NCBI GenBank assembly: GCA_003868215.1
Contig: QWDQ01000001.1
Span: forward strand, 496,001-560,000
Direction: 5' to 3'
Origin: Pseudophaeomoniella oleicola
Lineage: Eukaryota; Ascomycota; Eurotiomycetes; Phaeomoniellales; Phaeomoniellaceae
Length of the DNA stretch: 64,000 nucleotides
Shown: positions 32,582 through 44,536 of the stretch, piece by piece
Layout of the letters: the number at the start of each line of letters is the position of its first letter
How positions within the stretch are numbered: position 1 is the first letter of the stretch
Translations under genes and position numbers: made by a program
The notes under the pieces: generated by a model
Told to the model about the DNA's origin: nothing
Seen by the model: the letters and a program-made list of their open reading frames with translations, nothing else
Databases searched by the model: none

Positions 32582-35500
32582 TCACCCGTCCCTTCCGTTC
32601 TCGGCGGCGAGTATTGTACCACCATACTTCCTGTTATATTCAACAGGATTCACGACCTCCAGCAATCTCCCCTGGTTCAGCACCGCAACTTTGTCAAAGT
32701 GACCGATGAAATCGAGGCGATGGACAACTGAGATAATGGTTTTCGATCCAAGGTACCTGGAGATGAGATCATAGACTATTTCCTCCGTGTTCTGGTCTAG
32801 ACTATGGTGTGAGGAGTCCGAATGTTAGTTTAATAAGCTTTTGTTTAGGGACAAGTGCTATCATTGGTAGGGTTATGGGAAGCGATTTGCAGAGGGGACA
32901 AATCTCAGAAAAGAGGAAGGGATGAGAGAAAGTATGGGCGCCGACGAACCTGCTAGTAGCTTCATCCATTACCACAATGGGACTAGAATCTTTGTTCACA
33001 ATTGCCCTGATCAAGCAGAATAACTGTCTTTGTCCGAGAGATAATGTTTCCGGTTCCAATTTGCTGTCGAAGCCCTCGCTTCGTCCCAGGCTTGGCCACA
33101 GACCCAATCTTTCGAAGAGGTTCTTGGCGAATTCCTCGTCGAAATCGGAACCATTGTTTTCGTCGTTGTGGTCACTGCCATTGGTGTGGTAGTGACTCAG
33201 GTTCTCCCGGAGAGTTCCGTCTAAGAAGAAAGGATCTTGAGGGATGACATTCAGATTTGCCCGAACCGTATAATTGGACAGGTGAGAGATGTCGATGTTG
33301 TCGATAAATATTGAGCCACATTCCGGATGAAGCAGACGAAGGAGTGAAAGGAGAAGAGATGATTTGCCACTAAAGAAGAATAAAAGTGCGAAGGTCAGAA
33401 TGAGCTGTCATCGGACCAAATGCTGAGGTTTCAGAGGAGGCTATGCACAGGAAAGAATTTATCGGTAAATACGTACCTGCCTGTACGACCAACGACCGCG
33501 ACCTTTTGGCCAGCTTCGATTGTCAAGTTGACATCCTCCAATGCTCGAACTTTACTAGAATCATGTTAGCAGTCATTTAACGTTCCATCTAAATCCATAA
33601 CTTACTCATAAGCAACAGATAAGTGGCGCAACTCGATTTGTCCACGGCTCGGCCACTCTGGAGGCAGAACATCATCCTTTCCGTCATTGACTTCGTCCAC
33701 CGTCTCCTTCTCAAATCTCAATATCCGCGCAATTGCTCCCAGCGCAGTCTCCATCCCTGTCCACGATATGATCGTATACTGCAACGACTCCGTCAAAGAG
33801 AACAAACTGACCAACGCAACACCCATAGAAGCCGAGCTCACTCTGCTAGTCCCACCGATTCCGACGGCGATACCCACAAGTATTGCCCCGATCGCACCAA
33901 CCAGCAGATTTAAAACAAGTGTCAGCCATCTTTGGATAGTCAACATAAGATAATACGGTCGTTGTGATCGATCAATAAGCCGGAAGTTCTGTTTAATCTC
34001 GTAATCCTGCCACTTGAAAGCTCTGATCGTCACGAGCCCTTTGACTGTGTCCATGAAGTGGGAGTACAGAGGGGCTCGAGCTTCGAGGTCGAGGATTCGG
34101 ACCTGCTTCGAAGTTCGAAGGTAGACTTTCTGGAGATAATAGAGGCAGATTGCTATTGGTAGGAAGGCTGAACAGATGATTGGACTTGCCGCTGCCACCA
34201 GGGCCATCTGAATGGTCGCAACGAGAACCTCTGACAACATAACATGAGTTCAAAGGAAGAAAAGGGAGACTTGTGGGATCTGTGTAAGCTTACGTTCGAG
34301 AGTATTAGAAATCTCTAGAGGCAGGGCACCGTCAACCATGTAGAGGTCTTGATTGAAACTAAAAAGCATCTTGTCAGTACTTAGGCTTCAGCACTGCTGG
34401 CATAGGCTCCAACCGATTGAGTATTGCTCCAGTATCGGCGCGGCTGAACTCGCCAAAGGAAGCTCTGGCAGCAAAATCAGTCATCGTGATGTACGTGATG
34501 CGACAGGGAACTTGCCTCATAACTTTCTTCAAGAGCGCTCTGTGGAGAATCGTGCCCGAGGAAGGCACAATCCTCTCCATCAGTTGCCTGCACAATGGTC
34601 AGACCATCCTAATCAACAGATGAATATGGCGTCCGCACCAGATGTACATGAACATGGAAATCAAGCCCAGGCCCTGAAATGCACCATATACTCCAAGGTA
34701 GTATGTGTTGCGTTGAGACCGAGGACTGCTGTTGGATTCGGACCACCATTTAAGCCACAAAGCTGTTATAGTCAGCCTTAGGTCACAATCCTTGTCTTTG
34801 AAGCTTAGAGCAGTACCTGGGAACGAAGAAAAGAATGCAACAGCACTGCCTAGAAGTACGAACAGAGCAGTGTTGAACATTCCGGCGGCCTTGAAATAGT
34901 AAAGGTACACGGTGTGATCGGTCGGAGGTTGCCTTGTAACATTTGATGCTCCGGCAGGGCTAGAAGCGTAAGCCCCAGAAGGATTCGGAGCGAGCACATT
35001 GAGTGGCCCGAGTGACTTCAGATCTAAGTCTGGTTTCTCTTGGAGGCTCAGATAGTCACCGGAGATCTCATGAGCCTTCAAAAATTCCTGCGAGCTCTGG
35101 ACTCGAAGCATCGTACCCTCCGCTTCCAGAGACATGATTTTGTCCGCATACTTGGCATGGCGCTCTGGACGAATCAGTACTGTTTCGATCAAGAAACACT
35201 AACATACCGGAGTGGCTGGTGAAGATGACGGTGGTCTTGAGCTCTTTCAACAGGCCTTGACAGCCAAACAGATTATTCATAATGCTGTCTTCGGTCTTTC
35301 TGTCAAGGCCACCGCAGCCATCATCTATCAAGAGTAATTGACTTCGAGCGTAAAGCGCTCGCGCCAAGGCCTATGAAATATTAGGAGGCACAGTGAATCA
35401 GGGTTCGTAGGAGGTATCTCACAATTCTCTGACGTTGGCCGCCGCTCAATTTGCTGCCGGAAGTTCCACAGATACTTTGATCACCGTCTGCAAAGAGCTC

Positions 35501-37929
35501 CATCTCTTTCTCCAAGCAACATACCTGGAGCACGGTCTGGTACCACGCAGCGTCATTTTCCAAAGCTCCAAGAATGTTTTGTTGTATGCTGGTATTCGTA
35601 ATGTAGGGTTGCTGTTCGCAACAGGCGATGCTGCCCTGGAAGAGGTCGAGGTGCCCATGCATGCAAGGAATCTCTCCTAGAATGGCGTAGAGGAACATAG
35701 TTTTCCCACTCGCGACGGGGCCATGCACCATCAGGACGTCGCCGTGATCTACCTGTAGTCGAATCCCTTTCAGGGTGGGGGATTTTGTTCGATCCCAACT
35801 AAAGTACCCCTCTTGCACCCGCAGGATTGGTCCTGAACTCGACGTCATTTCATTCAATTTAAAGCCAACTGATGGATCTAGATTGCGTCCACGAACTGGA
35901 GGAGCGAGTGTCGGCTCCAACACTGGATCATTCCGTTGACCACCGTCACTGTTGACATCATAAAGGGCGCTGTTTCGGTGCTCTCTTCTCGGAGAAGTAA
36001 GAAACTCCTGAATACGTTCAAGGCAGGCCAAGGCTGAATAAAGTGATGGGAACTCTTGAAAAAGATGTAGTAATGGTGTTGTGAGTAGCTGTATGAGAGC
36101 CAAGGAGGTGAATATCGTCGTTGCGTCAAATGATGTCCCGCGAAAGTGGGCAAGTGCAACAGAAACACTGAAAACAAGAATGGGAGAAACTGAGGTTGTC
36201 GCATATGCTGTGTTCGTATTTAGATGTCAGGATGACCCTTCAGAGTCGGTTTGGCAAGCAGACTTACAGAGCACAACCGTGATTATCTCCACAGCGCGAT
36301 ACCCCTTGGCGAATTTTATCTCGTCACGCCGCAGGTCCTCAACTGACTGCGCCAGGAGCTTTTCGAGACCCATCATCTTTGCCATCTTCATATTTCGCAA
36401 TAAGCTAGCTGTCAACTTCAGTCGCCGTTGAGTAGCTTCGACCCATACTTTCTGGCGTTGCCCAGCATATTTACCGACCTGAATAGCAGTGAGTGCACAT
36501 ACTAGTCAACAGTATTCAGCGATACCTCCAAGTCTAGCAGGTGGGATAAAACGAACCTGTCACCAGTCCCACCATGCTCAGAGAAGAGATGCCGAGTTGA
36601 CGCTGAAGTAGATACGCTGCAAGACACGTGCCGATTCCATTTGCCCAGACCTCATGCATATACCGCATGCCACCAGCAATTCGCTCGACGTCAGCACTCA
36701 TTAATGTAGACGATATGGACTCATCTGACGCGCCCACAGCGGGTAAATCAATAGCATGGGCATATATCATCGCCATCAGCGCTCCACGGAGTGTTATCAC
36801 TGATCGATTCAAGAGCGTCCAGTACCAAGCAGTCGAAAACTGGGTTGCTGATTAACAGTGTGCATGAGAACGATGTAGCAGAACCTACAGCAATACCAAT
36901 AGCATTCAAGGTGTATGCAACCAGCAGTCCATAACCGGTATAAACCTCCCTCTGCGAACTGTTGGCTTGGAGAAAATCCAGAATGCTTGTCAACAGGAAT
37001 GGCTGTGCAAACGTAAATCCTGTGAGACAAAGCCTCGGAAATATCGGCCCCAAGAATTGGTATTTGAAAGATCCCAGAGCCGATGACAGTAAAGAATTCT
37101 TCCCTTGCTTTATAGGACGCTGACAACGTTCCTGCCACCGAGCGGACAGTTGTGGGTGAATGTTAGCAGCTGCCAGGCTAACTTCTAGGTGATAAACGTC
37201 TTCCAGCGTGACAGTGTGCCCATACGCAAAACGAAATAGACCTGCGAGCCATCCGAAGACTGTTCTGTTCAGAAATCCAGCGAACTCCTCTGGCGAGCGG
37301 AGGCCGACCACTACGTCTAGAAACTTGCCTTTGCTGAGAGATTCGGCCAGGAGCAATACAATCTTTATGGCCAGAGTGGCTGTGAAAAGAGCAGCTGGAT
37401 ATCCGCTGTCTTTGGTCAACCAGATTGTTCGACATCGGATTGTATCGAAGAGGCAGGTCAACGCCAAAAAGCATTCCAATAACGTAGACGGACGCAAAGA
37501 CCGTTGATGCTCCAAGGCTGATAAAAGACAAGAGAAGAGCGATGATGCCAAGGTGCAAGCAACGGCACTAAGTGAAGTACTACGGCTTGTTGAAGCCCTA
37601 TTGAGGAGTGCCAGTATCGGAATCTGTAGGACGACAAAGGCACTACTTAAGATCTAAAATCGTCAATCCTGAGGTGTATATACATATACACATCGATAAC
37701 AAGGCCGCAAGCTTACGATCTTCCCAAATAGCAGATATCTTCGCCGCAACGTAGTATGCCGTCGATATCTGACTACTCTAGCCAGCCGCAAGATAGATAG
37801 GAGGATAAAGACAGCATTTGGAACAAGACTGAGGAAGACGTTTTCAAAGAACAATGTGAAATCGAGCGATCTTCGACAACGAGCTACTCGCGGACCAAAG
37901 AGGTCATCAAAGCGCGCAGGACAATCCAT
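32582..37929 (-). CDS. ABCC-type full ABC exporter (MRP-like), many introns
   Basis: The gene spans 37929 (MDCPARFDDLFGPRVARCRR, the usual fungal ABCC start) to TGA 32582-32584. It has many short introns; those I verified in phase include 37654-37716 and 36840-36888. Order: N-terminal membrane domain; TMD1 (KMAKMMGLEKLLAQSVEDLR segment); NBD1 with Walker A GPVASGKT, signature LSGGQRQRI and Walker B LLLIDDGCGGLD; TMD2 (HFMDTVKGLVTIRAFKW); NBD2 with Walker A VGRTGSGKS, signature LSLGQRQLF, Walker B PIVVMDEATS and switch His in SVVHRL. NBD1 has Ala in the Walker A loop and lacks the catalytic Glu, as usual for the degenerate site of ABCC proteins; NBD2 keeps the Glu. It should export conjugates or secondary metabolites. 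Its stop faces the MFS gene. It lies about 630 bases beyond the end of the RiPP precursor gene and may serve that cluster. Confidence 0.9.
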
Positions 37930-38557
37930 CCGATCCAAGATAGAGCAGATTGTGCGGACGAATAATGAACTGAGGTTGGAAACGAAATCGGGATCGCGTG
38001 CGATGGGGATTTGGGGCTTACATAACGGTGGCAGGGCTTTCCTATGCACAATATTGTATACTACCTACCTAAAGTAGTAATAGGTTGCTCGCCTATGATC
38101 AGCCGAGGTGTGATGATTGGTCCGATAAGAGTAACTTGTTCTTCTTCAAAGTGCTCTCAGACAAGATGAGGGCGTAGATTGTGCTTGGAAATTGACCGAG
38201 GGGAGATTGATCACGTGATTTTCACTACAGCTCCAGGGAAGATTCTGGACAGAGGCTGCCAGATATCATTCCGATCACGATGGATTACTGTCTATATCAC
38301 CTCCGGTGGTTGCATTGATCTGAATACTAGATATAAAGTATTGTTTAAATGAGTGTGCTCGACCCGTCATGTTCTCGAACTCCACCGGCCGCGATGTTCT
38401 ACTGGTATGCCAGAACTGAGCAGATGTTGAATCTAGCCCATGACAAGACCTTCCTGTCATCCTCTTGCCGTCAACCTTCGCTCCAAGGACCAACAATCAC
38501 TGCTCTCCTATAGTTTCCGCCTTTCTCCACTTGGCGAGCTTTAAGTTCTATTTGCAC
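37930..38557. other. Intergenic, ABC promoter / precursor 3' side
   Basis: Promoter region of the ABC gene and downstream region of the RiPP precursor. A CCGGCCG word lies near 38385. No gene. Confidence 0.5.
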
Positions 38558-38845
38558 TTAGACAGCTTCGAGCACTTCAAGGCGCTTGCCTTCACGTTTT
38601 TCGAGGGCACCGAGCCCACTGTGATAGTATTGAACGGGTTCCGGTTCACGCTTATCAAGTGCACTGGATCCGCTGTGATAGTATTGAACGGGTTCCGGCT
38701 CACGTCTGTCAAGCACACTGGATCCGCTGTGATAGTATTGAACGGGTTCCGGTTCACGCTTATCGAGCGCAGAGGGGTCTGGAGTAGGCGCGGCAGCAAC
38801 CAGACTGCACAACGTAGCAACCAAGAGATAAGTGTTGAGCTTCAT
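38558..38845 (-). CDS. RiPP precursor: secreted, three Kex2-delimited 18-residue repeats (95 aa)
   Basis: One exon of 95 residues. Residues 1-19 (MKLNTYLLVATLCSLVAAA) form a clear signal peptide. A short pro-segment ends in KR at residues 29-30. Three repeats follow at 31-48, 49-66 and 67-84, the second being EPEPVQYYHSGSSALDKR. Each ends in a dibasic Kex2-type site (RR, KR, KR). EPEPVQYYHSG is invariant, whereas the spacer between HSG and the dibasic site varies (SSVLD, SSALD, LGALE), pointing to VQYYHSG as the matured core. EPEP resembles the X-Ala/X-Pro dipeptides trimmed by Ste13-type dipeptidases after Kex2 cutting. The tail has an extra KR. Fungal alpha-pheromone precursors share this plan but carry Cys/Trp cores, absent here. 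A TATAAGA lies about 135 bases upstream. The downstream UstY genes support a cyclic-peptide role. Confidence 0.88.
   Translation of the reverse strand: MKLNTYLLVATLCSLVAAAPTPDPSALDKREPEPVQYYHSGSSVLDRREPEPVQYYHSGSSALDKREPEPVQYYHSGLGALEKREGKRLEVLEAV
38594..38755 (-). repeat. Three 54-bp tandem coding repeats of the RiPP precursor
   Basis: Units at 38755-38702, 38701-38648 and 38647-38594. Units 1 and 2 differ at only a few bases; unit 3 diverges in its last third. Near-identity at silent positions suggests recent duplication or gene conversion between units. Confidence 0.9.
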
Positions 38846-38975
38846 GGTAGCTGATTATAGGGTTTTGAAAGTGTGCTGGTAGGAAAGTTGTTTTTGGGAT
38901 AACAGGGAGTCAGACAAGTGAGAGATAGAGCCGACTTGTATCAAGCCTTGAAAATACCAGGAGATATATGAGCTT

Positions 38976-38982
38976 CTTATAG
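38976..38982 (-). promoter_or_regulatory. TATA-like box of the precursor gene
   Basis: TATAAGA on the minus strand lies about 131-137 bases upstream of the precursor ATG, a plausible core promoter for a highly expressed secreted peptide. Confidence 0.35.
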
Positions 38983-39052
38983 GCCAGACCCTTGCATTGG
39001 ATGTGAGGGGTGGCTCTGATGACCCCAAGCCAGGAAACAACGTGTGCTCTTG

Positions 39053-39062
39053 CGGAAATCCG
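39053..39062. promoter_or_regulatory. CGGAAATCCG, candidate Zn2Cys6 site in the precursor promoter
   Basis: An inverted CGG-N4-CCG element lies about 210 bases upstream of the precursor ATG. Zn2Cys6 dimers bind such paired CGG half-sites. One occurrence only, so this is a hint. Confidence 0.3.
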
Positions 39063-40724
39063 AGGATTCTGGATAACCCCGTGGAAGGGAAGCTGGAGCA
39101 ATGTTAGGTCCCTCAAGTTCAAATCTCTTCCGTTCATGGTATATCGTCCGATGTGAGCTGAACTCGCTGATCCCAAGAAACAGACGGTGTCGAGCTACGC
39201 GAGATTTTGCCCCTTCAAGCCTGTACGAACCCCTAACTCGTATTTGTCATACTGCGGTTGAGAGGTTGAGACGAGGAAAGAAGCATAATGGTCAGAACAG
39301 GTCTTTAGCCGCTTCCTCAAGAATAGGGACATGGATGGATGAGCGTCATGATGCTCCTTGAGTCCTTCAACGCTCTTGCGGAACGGTAACTCTGCCTACC
39401 ACACCCTCGCCTTTTGTGAAACTTACCTATACTCACTAATGGGACTTAACCGTGTAATAGATCTAGCGCTTTGCGAAGACTCGATCACCATCGCGATAGT
39501 GATAATGCTTGTCATTGGCGTTTTGATATTGGTATGACGCCACAAGATGTCTGCCTCTAGGTTCATCAAGGTCGTGCACGGGAGTGTAACGTTGCTATGG
39601 TGTAAGAAATCTCTTGCTAGATTTAGCTTCACTTCACCGACATGGGCTGTGAGACGGCACAGGCGTCCAGGATAACACAGGCGGTTGTACGGAGTACATG
39701 AGAACGAATTTGCAGTTCCTCCGGATGTTTAGCCCATATGAGGTGAAAGAGACCGCTTTGGATGCCAGGAGAGAATACGCGGCGATGTAAGGCAGCGTAG
39801 AGGAGAAGAAATGATTCAGAATGCCGACTGAGGTAACATAGGGTACAGGACCTCTTCCAAAGATGCTCACGATTGCGAGTAGTAACTTTTTTGTGTGCTT
39901 GCGTCCCGTAATAGGCAGGTCAAAGTATCCTAAGCCGCAGCTATCAGTGAACAGACTTCCTGCTTCAACCATATGCTCTCTTGAGCGACAAAGCATTGTC
40001 CCCATGAGACATCGCTAGAGAGCAACTCTTTGCATACGCCGGCTCGGATGTCTGATTAAGGCCTGAGATACACTTTCCGGGAAATCCCTGTCAGATTTTG
40101 GCTTCGTCCCGCAGCAGCTGGAGGCATTTCCTAAAGCAGCTCGTAGTAGCAGGTTTGATCGAAAGGAGCAATTTCTATGGTGGAAATGATGGACGCCGAA
40201 TTCGCGATGAAGTGTCATGTCGTCCGCTACTGCGCCAAGAGGAAAAGTTACGGTAACCGATCAGCCAGCCAGTAACCTAAGCTATACATTCCATGAGGCG
40301 GTTATTCCGAATCATTAACCGAATTGTACTATCTAGCTAGGTAGGTACTTATGTCAATTGATCCTTGTCGACGTTCCCGTCCGGGTATGAACAGCCAGAG
40401 GACTAGTAGTAGAGCAGGAATGGGTATCAATTATATTACGGTACCTCGTAAAAACCTGTCTCTTGTTCTGAACCTCGAAGGCCAACGTATTCATGCCATG
40501 CACTTCTAAGTAAAGGTTTCATCACACTAGACTTACGGCCGACAGCGTGCTGATCGTAAGAGGGTTGGACAATCTGTGTCTTTCAGGGTCATCCTGATTC
40601 CCCTGTACTAGATCAGAATTGGTCATTTCTTCATGTCAACACGCAGAGTATATTTGATAAGAAGGACAGCCGAGACGAAGCTCCCAAAGGGCCCTTTCTT
40701 TGTGGGAAACCCTTGAGTATCAGA

Positions 40725-41779
40725 ATGTTCAACATGAAGGAAACTCAGTCTGCCAACCTCTCGGAAGAAGAGGAACGCTTTCTGTCCGACCACGCTGCTA
40801 TCCCCAGCGCAGTTGAGTTCAAAAACGACAAAATATACTTGCCCCGTTCGAAATTACAGCTGAAGCTTCTTCTCTTGAATGTTACTTTGTTTGTCATCTC
40901 TTTAATGGTGGGCTCATGGTCATTTCTCGCCATACGAGCTCAGAGCCAACGGTCAAACGATATATTGAGGAAAAGCTCCTTTTACTGTGAGTGGGGTATA
41001 CTGCTCGTGGAAATGTCATGCTGAGGAAGTACAGCACCGATGTTTGACAAGATTGACTTGGATCCTCGGGACGTCCTGGTGAATGGGACATTGCTAGACC
41101 CAGATAACAGCATCTGGAGAGCGCCGCCTTCTCCTGAGGTCGACGAGGCTTGGACCCACATTTCGCAGCTCATGGCACATCCGATCACCTCAGGTGATAT
41201 TGTGAAGCTGGGCAAAGACCCATCTGGTGTCTCCCAGTTCCCCGAGTCCATGGGTCTCGGGGATGACGCCTACGCTGCGGAGTTTGACGTCTTCCACAAG
41301 ATTCACTGTTTAAATGGCCTCAGGAGAGAAGTAAACTTCGACTACTACTTTCTCGACAAATATCCGGACAGGAAGGTACCAGAGCTCCACAAGTTACATA
41401 CTAGTCACTGTATAGCTTACCTGCTATCAGGGTACGTTCACATAACCTCCGGAGCGTCTCACAACTTGGTTACGGTGAACAAAAAGCTAACTTGATACGC
41501 ACCGGCAACAGCTTGATGTGTGACACGAATGTGGATATCATCACCCAGGTCTGGGCCCAATATCAGATACACCCTTTTCCGGATTTCAGAATCAATCGGC
41601 GCTGCCGAGATTTCCAGGCATTACTGGATTGGCAGGATGCCAACCACGTGGATGCGGAACAGTACAAAGCGATGCGAAAGCCCGAAAATCACATCCCTTA
41701 TCCAATGAGCGACAAGTTCAGGGACATGTTCGGGGCAGACGGTGACCCGGCGTTTGGACAGCAGCAGGGCAGTTCTTGA
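40725..41779 (+). CDS. UstYa-like (DUF3328) oxidative cyclase 1 (308 aa)
   Basis: Three exons (40725-40986, 41035-41431, 41512-41779) join in phase to 308 residues. A cytosolic N-terminus is followed by one membrane helix at about residues 47-70 (LLLLNVTLFVISLMVGSWSF). The lumenal domain carries the family layout: SIWRAPPSPEVDEAW, then the two HxxHC motifs HKIHC (175-179) and HTSHC (209-213) followed by LMC. UstYa-type proteins catalyse oxidative ring closure of ribosomal peptides in the secretory pathway, and the paired His/Cys motifs are thought to bind the metal. The first ATG was chosen; a second ATG three codons on is possible. The gene lies 1.9 kb from the precursor, divergently transcribed, which supports its assignment to this peptide. 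It differs clearly from the second UstY of the cluster, consistent with a hetero-pair. Confidence 0.92.
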
Positions 41780-42246
41780 TTCCCTGGGAAGGGTTATCTC
41801 GTCTCCCCTCCAAGCGAGAGCAATGCGAAAGACATATGGGGGGTTCCTCTCGCCTGTGACATCGAAACAAGCCCTGATTAGAAGTCCCCATAGCGTATAA
41901 GAGAAAAGACACTAGATTATATGATGCTGATACCACGTTAATGTCTTTGAACGTAAGCCGGAGTATCTTGTCCAGTCAAACAGAACTTGTAGCAAACTTC
42001 TACAGACACAAGAGATATATCATTTTCCATCATCTACTGCTGGAAATAGTGCAAACTTGAATCTATACGTGAACGGATTCTGACGTTGAAACAATCTCTT
42101 CGCCAAGCCTCTTTTGTTGAGGTAAGTTGGATGGACATCTCGGAGAGTATCAGGACTAATTATCCACGCGTAAATACTTGTGAAAACAGTATCCATGGTA
42201 CGGGCCATTCCCCTCGGTCGCCTGTAGGCTTGCCCAGAATTCACGC

Positions 42247-44051
42247 CTAGGACTCATCTGAGCGACCAATGAGAGACTCTCTCTCATCGGGCGCATACTC
42301 GTCACTCCTGCCAGTCGAGCCCGATGCATCGACCGACCACATTATTGCAGATATGATGGCGAACAGCACTGCAGTATAAAGGAAAGGCATCCCGAGCCAT
42401 ACACTCCCTAGTTCTAGACCGAGTCGAAAGAGGTTCGCCAGCACAGGGCCTGATAGCAGCATGCCAATCATTTCCATAACGGCAGTTGATGTGTAGAGAT
42501 GCGTGAGATGTTGTGGGTCACAGACAAATGTCACGACGCTCCGTGCAGCTGCACGGTAGCCAATTCCGAAACAATATGTTACAAGTCCTGGACAGATTTG
42601 AGTATGAGTTTCATGTGGACTCGACCTTGCCGAGATCTGTCAAACGTACCTGTTAGGACAAGGCTACTGTTAGGAGCAGTCGCAATGATGAAAAAGCCAA
42701 GACTCGTGATCGTACTGCTAGCACGAGTGAGGATGAGGTCCTTTTGCAATGCTGTCATGTGCGGTCGACTCAGCAGCCATTGACTTATGACCGGAAGGCA
42801 AACGAGTAGGAAAATGATCTTGAAGCCAGCACGAATTGATAGCAGGTAGCCAGCCTGCGCTTCGAGTCAGCTGGTCATGGACCGTTACATATGATTTCGC
42901 TCACCTGTGCATATGTCCAGCCATATCTATTTGAGACGTATTGTAGAAAATACTGTATCCATGACCGTGTCGCTCCAGATAGGAGGAAGGTGATGATAAG
43001 TAATCCGAGAACTTTGTTGCTGATCATGACTCGTAGCGAAGTTATGAATCGGTTCAACACAGGAAACCTGACCGGAGTTTTGGTCTCCAGTGGATCATCT
43101 GGCTCGTTGGAATCTCCTATGATAGATGTAGAAGAAGGTGTTGCCGAGGGAACATTTGGGACCATCAGGAATATCAGAGTTCCAGCAACCCGGACAATTA
43201 CCCCGACTCCTACAGGAATCCAGGGGCCATATTCGAGGAGGAGAGATCCAATTGAAGGGCCAACAAGGCTTGTGCAGAGCAATACGGCCTCAGTAACGTA
43301 GAATACAGATATCCTGAGCATGATCAGCGTCCTGTTGGACTGCGTCGCAATGACGACTTCATCGTTGGAGAGGCATCAAACGCACCTGCTCTCATGCGGA
43401 GTCACTGCCGCGAGGATCAGACAATAGAGCGAACTCGCCATTTCCATCCCACCACCTAGAAGCAAGGTGAAGCAGGACAGCCAAGTCAATCGCAGATCGA
43501 GGTCGAGATAGCCTGCATATTCAAGTAAAAGGGTCAAACTGAGGACTGACATCAACCATGAAGAGTAGTTACTTACACACTAGCACAGTGAAAGCCTGGC
43601 CGAAGCAAAGGCCCATCATGCTGAGGAAGAGAACCCACTTGCGGCCATATTTGTCTGCAAATATCCCCCACGGTATTGCAACGAGTATGCCTACGCAACT
43701 GTCAAATAGCAGCTGCCAACCATCCAGCCAGGCAATTTGCCCTTGTACGGCATTAATTTTGCAGTATTTCTCTGGAATAGCTCCATCATCATCGATCAAC
43801 GAAGGCTGTCTAGACTCATAATAACGACGGCATAGAACTGACTCGAAAAGTCGAAGGAATGGAGCTTGAGTCGTTTCCGCACCGAGACCGTGGATAGTGA
43901 AGGCCAAGGTCGCCAGGACCGTCGTCCAATACCGGACGCTCGGCTCGATTCCAGATACTTGGGTGATTGCTTTTGGCGGCCCGTGGTCTGAAGTTAGAAA
44001 TGTCGCCTCGGTGCTATCGTCGAGGGCTTCTTCTGTGAAGCCAGATGCCAT
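42247..44051 (-). CDS. MFS transporter of the RiPP cluster (518 aa)
   Basis: Six exons (44051-43577, 43512-43386, 43313-42905, 42854-42650 and 42587-42247, with the 43313-42905 block read as one exon; five exons in total) join in phase to 518 residues. Twelve membrane segments are visible, starting near RYWTTVLATLAFTIHGLGAE. The A-motif-like loop is WGIFADKYGRKWVLF after TM2-3, and later SNRYGWTYAQ and YCFGIGYRAAARS. An acidic, charged C-terminus follows (DEYAPDERESLIGRSDES). The fold is a general MFS_1 exporter, not the sugar-porter type. It lies between the two UstY genes and is divergent from UstYa-like 2, so export of the mature peptide or self-protection is the likely job. Substrate is inferred from context only. 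Confidence 0.85.
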
Positions 44052-44505
44052 TTGTAGATATGTTGTCGTCGTCTCTGATGGATCATGAAGACCTTGATTT
44101 TTCCCGGAGTGCAATCTATCAGCAGCATGTGTAGAACATTGATCGGTGGTCCTGCATTGACTGACGAGGTTTGATCTGTCAGTTACCTTAGGTACCTAAT
44201 GGATGGATGTATCGTATTGAAACGAAGACTAGTTCGTGGTAAGCATTACCATACGGAAAGTGGTGCACAATTGCCAAATGGGGAACATGTCTGTTCTGCA
44301 ACACCAATATCGCATGTCTGAGGGTGCCAGGTTAGTGATCAAGCGATGGGAAGACTGTGCTGAGGAGAGCTGAGGCCCCTGTGCCCCTGTGAAGATCTTA
44401 GATTCTCGACTCCCGTCAACAGACTCCTGGCAATAGCCGAGAAGGACTTACTAAACTAGGTAGGTACTAGGTACCTTGCGCAGTAGTTTTGCGCAATCAG
44501 GTATC

Positions 44506-44506
<1 letters not shown>

Positions 44507-44536
<30 letters not shown>
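44507..44536. repeat. TATC microsatellite
   Basis: About 7.5 copies of TATC/CTAT in the divergent promoter of the MFS and UstYa-like 2 genes. Confidence 0.85.

Larger units (their letters stand above)
38846..40724. other. Intergenic between precursor and UstYa-like 1; unresolved short frames
   Basis: This 1.9-kb gap separates two divergent cluster genes. On the minus strand a 123-codon frame (40005-39634) with hydrophobic patches and a 67-codon frame (40218-40015) occur. Neither resembles a known family and they do not join by good splice sites, so I do not call them. A TAGGTAGGTA motif lies near 40340. A degraded third cluster gene is possible but unsupported. Confidence 0.4.

Noticed and set aside
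38558-38845. The repeat precursor as a mating alpha-pheromone
   Set aside because: It has the signal peptide, KR sites and a Ste13-like dipeptide leader, but the core has no Cys or Trp pair as ascomycete alpha-pheromones do. It also sits beside two UstY genes and a methyltransferase, which fits a RiPP better. Not fully excluded.
39634-40218. Minus-strand frames of 123 and 67 codons between precursor and UstYa-like 1
   Set aside because: Hydrophobic patches suggested a third cluster gene, but no family motif, no good splice join and no clear start; listed only as an unresolved intergenic stretch.
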